Assembly (NCBI GenBank): GCA_030141605.1
Contig: JAQGDQ010000001.1
Coordinates: forward strand, 1 to 62,000
Direction: 5' to 3'
Length of the DNA stretch: 62,000 bases
DNA from: Tubiluchus corallicola
Taxonomy: Eukaryota; Priapulida; Priapulimorpha; Priapulimorphida; Tubiluchidae
This document shows, one piece after another, positions 31,601 through 41,800 of this stretch. A program made the translations under genes and the position numbers. Position 1 is the stretch's first letter. Every line of letters starts with the position of its first letter. Under the pieces are notes generated by a model that was not told the origin of the DNA, searched no databases, and saw only the letters and a list, made by a program, of their open reading frames with translations.

Positions 31601-32617
31601 GACTGAAGAATGGTTGTTTTTTGCAGAATGATAGTATTCATATTATGCCTCAGCAAAATGGCAGAAAAGGTGATTTAAGTGAGCCAAAAAAATCAAGAAT
31701 GCCGTTCTTAGTGTAGGGCTAAGAAATTTCAAGGAACAGTATCTAACATAAGCTAACAAAGTTGCATAATGCTAGGTATCACAGCTTTAAATCACTTCCT
31801 CCTGTTTTAAAACATTTCTACTATTAATCAATATCCACAAAGTTATAAATTCATTATACTTATTGCTGTGTTGCCAATGAAAATACATGTAAGTAGTGAT
31901 AATAGTCGAAATACTGGTAAACTTAGATGTTTTAGAAGTCCCACTTTTTTAAATTTTTATTAGGTTCGGCTCTTAAATCTTACTACTTAACTCTTGCTGT
32001 TGTTTACTACTCAAGTCTTTAGACCTTTGGTGCTTGATGGCATACTGGAAAATTCATTATTAAACAGAAAAAAGAGCATTTCTACGTCAGCAGCAACCAC
32101 AACAGCAACAAGAACAAAACCAACAGCGATGACAGCAATGATAACGATGATGATGATGACAATGATGATGATGTTGAAGATGATGGTGATGATGATATAA
32201 CAAGTGCAACATGCAAGAAACAAACAAGGAAACAAATAACAAAAGCAACAACATTGGCAGCAACTACAACAGCAGTAACAACAACAACAATGAGGACAAC
32301 AACAATAGCAGCAGCAACAAAACAATAACAACAGTAATGGCAACAGCAACAACAACAATAATGTGCAGCAACAACAGCAGCAGTAGTAAAACAACAAATG
32401 TAACAATGACAACAACAACAATGATGATGAAGACAAGAAACAAACATACAAGAATAACAACAAAAGCAACATACAACAACAACAACAGCAGTAATAACAA
32501 TGTTGACATCAACAATAATAGTGACAACAATAGCAACTGCAAAAAACAACAGCAATGATAATGGCGACAGCAATAGCAATAAAACGGCAAAATGCAATGA
32601 TGATGATGATGATGATG

Positions 32618-32650
<33 letters not shown>

Positions 32651-34394
32651 ATGATGACGATGATCACTGCAAAACAGCTAGCAAAAACAGACAAACAGCA
32701 ACAACAACAATGACAGTAAGTGAAATAACAAAAACAGACAAACAAACAAATGAACAAAAACCAAATTAAAACAAATGCAACAATATGAACCTTTATAATT
32801 TTTTCGAATAGCTTATATAAAAGATATTTTCATAGTACCAAACTTTCTGTATTTCATATTTTCCTAGTACCAAATTTTTTTAATACTAAACTTCCCTAGC
32901 AGCACACTTATTCTGTATTATTTTACCTTGTACCAGATTTACTTGCTTGACAAAACTTTGCCAGTACTGCATTTACCAGTACCATATCTTCCCTTTACTC
33001 TATTTTCCCAATGCTAAAATTTCTCTGTACCAAAAATTCCTAGTAGCTAATTTTCCTGGTGCATACCAAAGTATCCTTGTACCAAAATTACAGGACCGAA
33101 TTTATTTGTACCAAACTAACTGCACAATGTACTGGTTGGTGACTAAGTGGCAAGGCTGGTTGCTACCGTAACTGTAATAATAGTAGAATTTGAAGCCAAC
33201 CAAAACTCAATGAGTCAGCAAGATGACATATCTGAATTTACCCCCTTATGAAGCAAAATTTTATTATTTGCTCATTGGTAGGCTTCAAGGTTAGCTGCAT
33301 GTACTGCTGCAAAAATCAATATAAATCGTAAAAATTATCATCATAGCAGTCAGCCTATTAGATTTGGACGTTCTGCAGCTGCCAACTTTTTGAATACAAC
33401 GCAGTACATAAGAACAAATTGCTGCGCACGTATGTGCGTGGAAACAAATTTACCTCAAGTAATGATTACTTTGTAACTTTGATGAGTATTAGGATGTGGC
33501 ATAAGCATTTTTCTATTGAAATCGCGAGGAAACATATTTAAGTAAAAATTTGTGTCGTTTTGCCAGAAGACGTGTCGCACTGACTATATCCGCCAGTCTG
33601 TCAAGATTTTCCTGTCTTAGCAACTCACCCTCGTCTCTTCCTAGTTACCTCTCCTAGACCCTGACTGGAACACAGTCACGTCACTGGGATGCCTCCTCTA
33701 TACACGGCTATGAAGAATATAAGTATTAAACCAAATCACTACATTGATGGATAGCCTTTATAAAGTGGAGTTGTCCAGACATCCGGAATGTGTATGCGTT
33801 ATAAATAAAAATCAGTTTATATTATTTTCAGTGCATGCAATTATCAGACCTGCATCATGTATTATTTTTTCTGCAGCTATTTCCTATTAATTCTTTATAT
33901 GCCACTATTCTGCAGATGGATAACTCATAACGCATTCCAGGTGTCTGGTCAATGCTGCTTATTGCTATATGTACAGTACATATGGTACCTTTGAATAATA
34001 TTTTAAAGCGTATAACTTGGTAAACAAAAATTCAAGTTCTCGTGAAAAGAAATCAAAGTTCTGCTAATGCGTGGATTGTTGAATTCACAATCATGTAAAT
34101 TTGAATATACCTTTTGAATCTTGATTGTGTGGTATGACCGTGCATTTATATGACTGGGAATGATTTGGACTGAGCTTGAGAAATCAAGTGGGAAGAACGA
34201 GAAAGAAATGAGTGCTTGATAAATGGTTAACTTTGTGTGAAGTATGGTAAAAGCTGATTTATCACTATGCTGTTTTTTGTAGATATTACTCACCTGGCTA
34301 TTCAGAAGCTCTCTTGGAAAGAGTTGACAGCTATGAGCCTGTTATGATTGATGAAGAAAATGAAACTGGTGGCCAGTTTGCAGAGTCAACATAA
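18098..34394 (+). CDS. SPAG6: Sperm-associated antigen 6 (PF16), armadillo-repeat axoneme central-pair protein
   Basis: Eleven exons: 18098-18122, 18911-19006, 19278-19444, 21570-21753, 22666-22871, 23209-23382, 23555-23707, 28784-28975, 29884-30000, 30688-30833, 34283-34394. They join in frame to 523 residues (human about 509). The start is the short exon MASKQIVL, joined by a split codon to VFEQYQKSRT as in other SPAG6 proteins. Armadillo repeats follow throughout: QQTAAVALGRLANHSDDLAEAV, then ARHND, ALSDICKHSP, ALSQMAKHSVDLAE and LPGVMMLGYVAAHTE. The conserved tail has SKARRLFVTSGGLKK and RYYSPGYSEALLERVDSY. Its family role is assembly of the C1 central microtubule apparatus of motile cilia and sperm flagella. 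The C-terminus has about 15 extra acidic residues. Intron 7 hosts a P-like transposon. An AATAAA lies at 35415-35420. Confidence 0.96.
19530..20245. repeat. Microsatellite composite (CAT/GTT-rich), intron 3 copy
   Basis: An imperfect mosaic of (TCA)n and (GTT)n triplets, about 700 bp, in SPAG6 intron 3. The flanks (GTTTGTTAGTCTGTTTTTG on the left, GAAATGGTCTCTTTTCTGT on the right) match the reverse complement of 32030-32770 in intron 10, so these are two copies of one repeat in opposite orientation. Low-complexity open frames across it are artefacts. Confidence 0.85.
20222..20560. repeat. Degenerate ~15-bp minisatellite (TTTCCTAGTACCAAA-like), intron 3
   Basis: About 20 imperfect units of 14-17 bp with the core TAGTACCAAA or TGTACCAAA, each followed by an ATTTTCC-like block. 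It directly follows the microsatellite composite. The same minisatellite occurs at 32830-33120. Confidence 0.8.
23951..24520. repeat. Direct repeats flanking an intron-10-like patch, SPAG6 intron 7
   Basis: A ~104-bp segment starting AGCTCATAAGCATGGG occurs at 23951-24054 and again at 24211-24314 with few differences. Between them, 24054-24200 matches two separate pieces of intron 10 (30834-30894 and about 33157-33241). The stretch after 24315 continues as degenerate units with the motifs ATGAGGTCAGTATGA and TCAGTATGACATCA. Confidence 0.8.
24675..25016 (+). repeat. Dispersed repeat R1 (intron 7)
   Basis: About 340 bp starting GGAAAATTGGGTGCGACAAT and ending near CCTGAGGATCATTGTTA. A near-identical copy lies at 29212-29580 in intron 8, same orientation. 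Its first ~70 bp read on the minus strand resemble the minisatellite family and a diverged block at 21240-21310 in intron 3. No coding potential or target duplication is seen. Confidence 0.85.
25301..28601 (-). mobile_element. P-element-like DNA transposon with THAP-domain transposase, in SPAG6 intron 7
   Basis: A 3301-bp element with imperfect terminal inverted repeats of about 62 bp: left 25301-25363 starts CAAGGACTACTATAC, right 28540-28601 ends GTATAGTAGTCCTTG. The flanks are ATATATAT on both sides, consistent with the 8-bp duplication of P elements, though the target is a TA microsatellite, so this is not decisive. The interior encodes, on the minus strand, a THAP zinc finger and a P-type transposase with frame breaks. 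It inserted antisense to SPAG6. Confidence 0.9.
25685..28180 (-). pseudogene. THAP / P-element transposase gene with two frame breaks
   Basis: Segment 1 (28180 to about 27842) starts MPNKCGVVKC and is a THAP finger: C5, C10, C54 and H57 (C2CH), with PPSIF in the place of the AVPTIF box. It ends in a stop just past a run of six A. Segment 2 (about 27830-27508) continues in another frame (KDLHKTYQNLIISRTQDKF...). Segment 3 (about 27530-25685) is the catalytic part. Counted from the GTG at 27409, acidic residues are D64 in LLVDEVKI, D140 in GSMTDNHKINQ and E366/E368 in SDRIEGEFSVYR, matching the P-type DDE layout, and YDTIHILKCIRNNW lies at 174-187. The breaks could be mutations or unrecognised introns. 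I read it as a recently inactivated or spliced transposase. Confidence 0.85.
29212..29580 (+). repeat. Dispersed repeat R2 (intron 8)
   Basis: Second copy of R1 (24675-25016), same orientation, nearly identical except for a short insertion after CCAGGCACTTG and a longer TA run. Its right boundary is where CCTGAGGATCATTGTTA ends. Confidence 0.85.
32030..32770. repeat. Microsatellite composite, inverted copy, intron 10
   Basis: A mosaic of (CAA)n, (CAG)n and (GAT)n triplets. Read on the minus strand it matches 19530-20245, including the GTCTGTTTTTGTTAT flank and the CTTTTTTCTGTTT...GAATTTTCC flank. Open frames of poly-Asn, poly-Thr and poly-Asp across it are repeat artefacts. Confidence 0.85.
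32830..33120. repeat. Degenerate ~15-bp TACCAAA minisatellite, intron 10
   Basis: Imperfect units with the core TAGTACCAAA or TGTACCAAA, separated by TTTCC-like spacers, as at 20222-20560. Here it has the same strand orientation as in intron 3, although the adjoining microsatellite is inverted. Confidence 0.75.
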
Positions 34395-35894
34395 ACTCTC
34401 AAATTGCAGTTCACACCTTGCTGACAGTATTATGAATATATTGTGGTTACTAGCGTAGATACTCATATAAAATATGAAATTTTTATGGAGATATGAATAC
34501 ATTTTTTTGAAATTCCTTACCACTTACCCATTATAAAAATGTATTTGTAAGAAAACTGTAGATCATAATTAGTGCTACTTCCTTGCTGTAGTCAGTCAAT
34601 CCATCCTTATAATTAACATGTATACTAGATATATAAATATATGTCGTCATGATCGATACTAGTTATCTAAACTATTCTGTTATTCAATACGTGAATGGTA
34701 TATTATAATATTTCAAAAATGAAAATGAGATGGCTAATTGTAGCTACAGTAACTAGTTCTACTGTAAAAAAACTTGTTGTTACTAAGTAGCTTATCATGG
34801 GTATCGACATACATGGAAAAAATTTTAGTGGCAAGAATTATTACGGAGCATTTAAAAATGTCTAAATGTTTCAGCTTTTAGCATTAAGAATTTTCCACGT
34901 TATTGTATGTTTCCTATAACTATATCGTTATTTTTAATTATATTAATTGTACTTATAATTCTTTTTTTATATTTACCCATTTGAAATCCAGCTCATTTGC
35001 ACCCGTATTTTTAAGTTTTCTTGCTCTATTTCACTATCCTGAATAGAACAGAATTTTTAACACTCAGACTTCGAAATCAAAAATGAAATTTCTAAAAGAA
35101 AAATCTAGCTGAACATTTGTTATTTATTTTGGCTTTGCAGTTCTGATTCAGACACTCCTGTAAATATATAAAAAAGTGATTTAGATAAGCAAATGAGTGA
35201 TTAGAGAATTAAGCTGTAATATGTCCATCATAATTTTTATAAAGTTTGTAAAATTGCTCCATAGAAATCAATTTGGTGATATTTTATGTGTTTTTTCTCT
35301 CTTTTCGTAGTAGGTGTATAGAGAAAATAATTTTCTTTCTATTTTGTTATTTAAAGTTTTTTGTTAATAATTAATTAAGCTGTAACTGTCATAGCATATA
35401 GCCTACATAGTTCTAATAAATGATTGTTGATATTAAAATATTTGCCTATATATTATGTATTCTCTTAAATAATGGTAGTTTGCGTCACAAATATTCTCAT
35501 TTACGATAACGTAAGTCATCACGTCATTCTATTTGTTACTGTATCCTTTTAATGTACGTCTGTGTACTATATGTTTTTAAACAAAATATATCGTGGTATA
35601 TTATAGGTAGAATTTATAGCAGAAGTATTTACTTAATGACTGATTATAAACAATTATTGCATTATTGCAATAATTCTTAGTTTATTTTGAATTTAAACAA
35701 TGTTTTGATTTCCACTCGGTAGATGGCACTGTTCTGTGCCGTCTACTTCTACTTTTGTGCCCATAATGCAACAGCAGCTGAACAGCGCTTGATTCAAGCA
35801 GTGCAGACGATTTTCTTCTGTAACATTTAATTAGTTTCATACTTTTAAACACAGCTTGTTAGTTTATTTAAAGTCAATCCGCACGATTTAGAAG
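34395..35894. other. Intergenic: SPAG6 3' UTR and HPRT-A promoter region
   Basis: AT-rich with no coding frame. AATAAA at 35415-35420 is a candidate SPAG6 polyadenylation signal. At 35719-35746, GTAGATGGCAC and GTGCCGTCTAC form an inverted repeat (11-bp arms, one mismatch, 6-bp spacer) about 150 bp before the HPRT-A start codon. No TATA box was assigned. Confidence 0.5.
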
Positions 35895-38800
35895 ATGGCA
35901 GCTGCCAAGTCACCTGGTTGCATAGTGGTAAGTTATATTCATAATTACATGCGTTGTCTAAATATTGTAAAGTAAGCTCAATTGGTTAATTCTGATGCGT
36001 GTTCATAGTAAGTAGCGCCCATAACAGTCTTTGATGTTTTTTCTAATTATTAGTTCAAGCACGGTTTTAAAGTTTAAAATGTATACAGGCTTACCTTTAA
36101 GTGGCATTAGTTGCTGCATTAGTGGCATTAAATCTAGGAAATGCTGGGTTCCTTGGTGAAAGACTTGGGTGTACAATTACACTTAACCATTTTTTTTAAA
36201 TTTTAGCTAATTTTTACAAATGTGAGTTTAAAAAGATCAAAAGTATATTGATTTCTGTTAATTACTCGGCAGTTAATAAGGTGTAGACACTTTGATATTG
36301 TACAGCATATGTACTATTATAGTTATAAAATACATGCCATCACAATTAACCAGTTTTTAGTTATTTTTTACAAGTTTGATTTCAAACATTAAAAGTGCAC
36401 TGATTTATGCTAACTCGGTAATTAGTTAGGTGTAAACACTAGCATCTTATAGTGATGAAATACATGTGCCCGCCACTTCTTGATAAAGAAAGAAGAAACT
36501 TTATGAGTTAGTGAGTTAGTTTATAAGTAAAACATGTGTATTGGTAAAGTTCTCTTAATGCTTTTACCCTTTGTGATCATTTTTGCTTTATGGTTCCCAT
36601 GGTTAATTATCATTTTCTGCACTCTAGATGTGTTTTTTAAATGTTCTGTAGATTCCAGACAAATTTGAAGCCTATCCTTTGGAAATGTTTTGCATTCCCC
36701 ATCATTACAAGGATGATCTCAAGTGTATACTAATTCCAGCAGGGCTTGTTGCTGATAGGTAAATATTATTCTTATAGTAAACTCTAGAAAAAATGTTTTT
36801 TACATATAAATGGCGAATGTTTTGCAAATGTGTAGCCCTTTTGCTAATGTTTCTGCAACTATTATTAATTCGTAATGCTGGACCAGTAGACATTAGTGCT
36901 ATAACAGTGTAATTTGCAGTCTTTGAGCGTCTTGTAGTTTTATGTTGAGTATTTTACTGACTTCTACTGATGATTTTATTTTCTTGTCCTGTCCTGTGAT
37001 AGACTGCTTGCAAAGTTCCACCCCAGCAGTTCTATTTAGTTTAGTGAATTGTGTTGAATTTACACTCTTGAATTTATTGAACTGAATTGCATTCTTTATT
37101 CCTCATATAAACAGAGTGTAATTATGTTGTCATTTATTCGGCTTATTTTTTAGTTTGTGAAGAAAAATGTTTGGCACGCATTTATTGTAACTTTAATATT
37201 TGGTTTTTGTACATTGTCTGAATAATGTTTAGGTTTGTTTTTCAGAACAGAAAGATTAGCCAAAAATATCTGGGACGATGTAGGAAAAGACGGGCTTGTT
37301 GCCCTTTGTGTCCTAAAGGGTGGCTATAAATTTTTCAATGATTTAGTTGTCAATATTGAATCTTTAAACAGCTTTTCTGAGACAGCATCAGTGCCATTAG
37401 CGATCGATTTTATTAGACTAAAAAGTTATAAGGTACATTACTTTTGAAATTATGGTTCTTTTTTTCTTAATAAAATCTAAACTGTTTTCCGATTAATGTT
37501 TTGGTACGTATTCGTACCATTTTCAAAATCAAAATAATTCCAAAATGCATAAAGAGTTCTACTAACATTGCATGACAATCCAGTAACAGCATTTCCGGTG
37601 ACTTCCAATCATAAGTACAAAAGACTAAAATTACATGTATTTAAAACCATCAATTGTTTAAAGTTTGTTAAAGAAATTTATGTACTATGTCTCCTTTCAT
37701 AGTCCTTAATCAGACAATAAAATTTTGATTGGGTACTGTCAGTGACAATAAAATCTTCATATCGCATTAAGGTATTGCAGTTCATATTGCAGTTTTTATG
37801 GTGTCCAATCTACAGCAAGCTATTAAGATTCGAATGTTCCTGTTCCCAAGCCTTAGGTTCCTTTTAGTCTCTCCTACATAGGAACTGCCTTAATTATGGC
37901 ATGGAAATTTCTAAACTACATTGGCAGAATGACGAGCAGACATGATATTTTCCTCACTCACTTGAAGAGAAATACACAGGCAGTATTTACAAAAATGATG
38001 CATAATAAGTTTCTCAGGGCATTTACAGTGTGATGAGAGTGTATTAAACTATAGAAATATAAGGAGATCTGACATTTTTTTTATTTTTAACATATTGGTT
38101 TCTGTATGACTGTGAAGAGGAAGAAGTTAAAACTTGACTATCACGAATATGCTTTTAAACAGGTTTGCTAATATTTCAAGGACACAATTCAACTTGTACC
38201 ATGAATCTTATTAATTTCATTTAATAAAACTTTGAGTGTGCTGAACAACTCAATTGCTGTAACAGTCATACTGCTGATTGCTGAATCTTTTGCAGTCATA
38301 AGAGATTTTATTGTTGTAAGTTGGGTCATAACTTTAGAGTCGTAAGTTGGATTGCATCCTCGAAATATTAGTAAAACTGTTGAGATTCATAACCCAAGTT
38401 TCAACTTCTTCACAGGTACATGGTCATACTGAACAGTAATCTGTTAAAAATAAAAAATGCCAGATTTTCTTATATTCTACTACTTACTCTCATCACTTTG
38501 TGAATACCCTGAGAACACTTACCATCATGTATAATTTTTGTAAATAATCACTTGTCTCTTCAAGCGAGTAAGGAAAATATTAGGTCTATTCTCCATCCTG
38601 CCAATGTAGTTTATAAATTTTAAATGCTACAGTTGTTTCAATTCCTACACAGGACAGACTAAAAGAAAATTAATCTAAGCAATGAAACATTAAAATGCCT
38701 GTAACTTGATTGAACATTGTAAAAATTGGAATAACCTTATGCAATATGAAAATTTTGTCAAATCAAATCAAAATTTGATCATTTGATTAAGGAGGCATGT

Positions 38801-41800
38801 TTGCTTAAGTCTAATTTAAACAGTAAACTTGAGAGTTTAAATGTAATGTAGCCATGTAATGAATGTTTGGGGTTATGGAAACTGCTTATTTAGTTCTAGC
38901 TGGTTATGTCATGTACTGTTAGTAGTACTCTGTGTGTTTTAGAATTTCGAAAATGGTTCATGTACATGCTGAAACGTCAATAATTATATTTTGTTATATA
39001 TATGTGGAGTATAATTGGACTTTAATACTGTTAGCAATCTAGGGCCTGTAATACTATCAGTGATTTAAGAGTTCATAGTTAAAACATTTGTTGCAATTTC
39101 TGACTATTCCAATTGTGATGGGTAGCTCCTTGACAGACCTGCTGCAGATTTTGTTCAACATTTTGAGAGCTTGGAGAAGAAAAACTGTTTAAATGTCAAT
39201 GAATGATTTTTTTGGTTGTAACAGCCCACTAGCTCTCTGCATGTCAAGCAGTACTTGCAAGCTGGGAATAAATGTAGATAGAACACTATTCTTAGAGGGA
39301 GGCATGTTTTTTGTTAATAACTGTTTTTTTCTCATGGTGAAGAACAGATATGCATTTACTAAAAGGCAAAACAGATTTGAAATGTATGCATATCTTGTGA
39401 AATAAGAATTGTAAAGAAATATGTAATAATTTTGCCTTTTTGGTTTTCCATGGAAGTTGACTACATCCACTTAATAATTCATAATACAATGTTTAGGTAG
39501 AACAGTCAACGATAATGTGTGTGCAAATTTGTCACCGATCGTGTGGTGTCTACATAATGGTCAAAATCTTTATGCATTTTTTGTTTGAAATAAAAATTAG
39601 TTAATTTAAATTTAGGGTACCACGTCGTCGGGTGAGATCCAAGTAATTGGCGGCGATCATGACAGCTTACACCATTTAAAAGGAAAGGTACATGTGGATG
39701 GTGTTTTCTCACTTTACAGCACTTCCTTTTTTAAATGCAGTTTTTCATCCGTTTAAATGGGAAGAAAAGGAAATTTTAAAGTATATCCAAAAGAATTTCT
39801 ATACATTGTTATATTATTTGCATTTCGTTTAATATAAAGTAATTTAAACCATTGTTTCGTTAGTGTACAATGCTCTACAAATGCTCTAATTATTTTTTCA
39901 AACTTAACACGGTGTTATCTAAACTTGTTTCAAACTACTTACTGTACGTTCATTGACGGTCATTGTGAAAGTTTAGTTTTACAATTTAAGTGTAATACAG
40001 TGTTACTGCTAATGCAAGCTCTGTATACAATACGACAGCATGTAAGTGATATAAAATTTATCTTGTTTTCACGAGTGTTTTCTTGTGCTTTGTGCTAGAT
40101 ATATTGTAAATAGTATGTTCAGTGCTTCAAGTGTATTTGTTCAGGTAAGGGGTCTCATGGTAAACAGAGCAAGAAACAGCTAGGAGGCCCGGGGAGTGCT
40201 GCAATTTTCCCCATTTGTGTTCGGGGCTTACATTGGGGCAAACGCCGATGCACTTTCCTCGATTTTAGGCATTTGAGGTCTTTAATGTTAAAAAAGGTCA
40301 CTTCAGTAAGAAGTTTTTTTGCCATTAATGAATTAACGATACAAAATTTAGGCCTTAATCAGTGAATTAACTGGTTTTCATCAGTTGTAAGCTTTTATGC
40401 ATTACCCCATATAATTCTTGGCCTATTTAAACTGTTAACCATCAGAATCACTGAGCAAACGAAGTACAGCAAGGTGTACTAGCTCCTGTTGTTCGTCCTT
40501 CGTAGTCGAAGAGGACCATGACTTCATTCTAACATCATAGGATGGGTACGGAGGTGGCTTATAAGCCCGATTCTTGCTGAGAACCTCCTCCTGCAATGAG
40601 GACATGAGAATGGTGTATCTTGATAGGCATTGCGTTGTCTGTGTTTTCGAAGCTGTCTTTTCTCCTGCCTAACTTGGATGCGCCTGGACTCATAGTTGGT
40701 CACTCCCGATTTGATGAGGGACCGCCAACGTGATCTCTCCTGTGCCACATCTTCCCAGGAGTCGACATTGATGTTGCATTCTTTCAGGCTGGCTTTGAGG
40801 GTGTCTTTGTATCTTTTCCGTTGCCCTCCAACTGACTGTTTCCCTACTTTCAGCTCGCAGTACATGAGTCTCTTTGGCAGTCTGTGATCTTCCATACGTC
40901 GAACATGACTAGCTCCTATTTACATGTTGACATACTTCTGCCAAAGACAGTCATGCCAACTGATTACAGCTAAATTTTGTTGCACCATTGTTGCACCTAA
41001 CTTTTCAAGTGTAAAGCAAAATAAGTTACTACACAGTAAAATGAGTTAACTCATTCTTGTGCACAATTTCTCAAGAAACGTTTTTCTTTTTTTCCTGAAA
41101 AGTTGCCAGAAAAGTAAGTTGCAGCATGTTATCATGAAGGGGTAGCCCATCGTTATCGTCTGCAGTTCAGTTTTGCCGACTGATAGACAAAAAGTACCAT
41201 GTGTTACATGTATGACATGACATAAGATAGGCTTATAGCTAATCAGATGGTGAGAAAACACTAAATATGCGATGTGGAGAGACATTGTTTCTTCTTTAGG
41301 TGCAGAGTCTGTAATTTTAGGTTCCGGCCAGGTCTGCAACCCTAGCAGACTCGGTGCACTTTAAGCTCTGAATATGTTAACATCCAGTGTTTTAAGTCTT
41401 AACCATGGTAACTGGTGTTTGTATGTATATATATATATGTATGGATATACTTATATGTTTATATATGCACTTGGCTTAATTTAACAATTATCTGAATATT
41501 AAATGTAGTTTTAATAACGGATGTATTTTTAGAATGTATTAGTAGTGGAAGATATAATTGATACTGGAAAAACCATGTCAAAACTATTGGAATTACTTGC
41601 TGATATTAAGCCGCAATCTGTTAGTGTTGCAAGGTGAACAATTGAAATTTGGTTTGTTATTATTACTTTTAATTGTTATCACATCGTAATTAATTTGTTT
41701 TCTAATTCATCTGTCTTTGTTATTTGTGCTTATATTTTTTCTCTCCAGGTCTTTTATTGTATTATTTGACTGATGATGAATGTGACTGACATTAGAAGCA

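Noticed and set aside
32011-32769. Open frames rich in Asn, Thr, Asp or Leu, Val
   Set aside because: Triplet-repeat artefacts in SPAG6 intron 10, the inverted copy of the intron 3 repeat.
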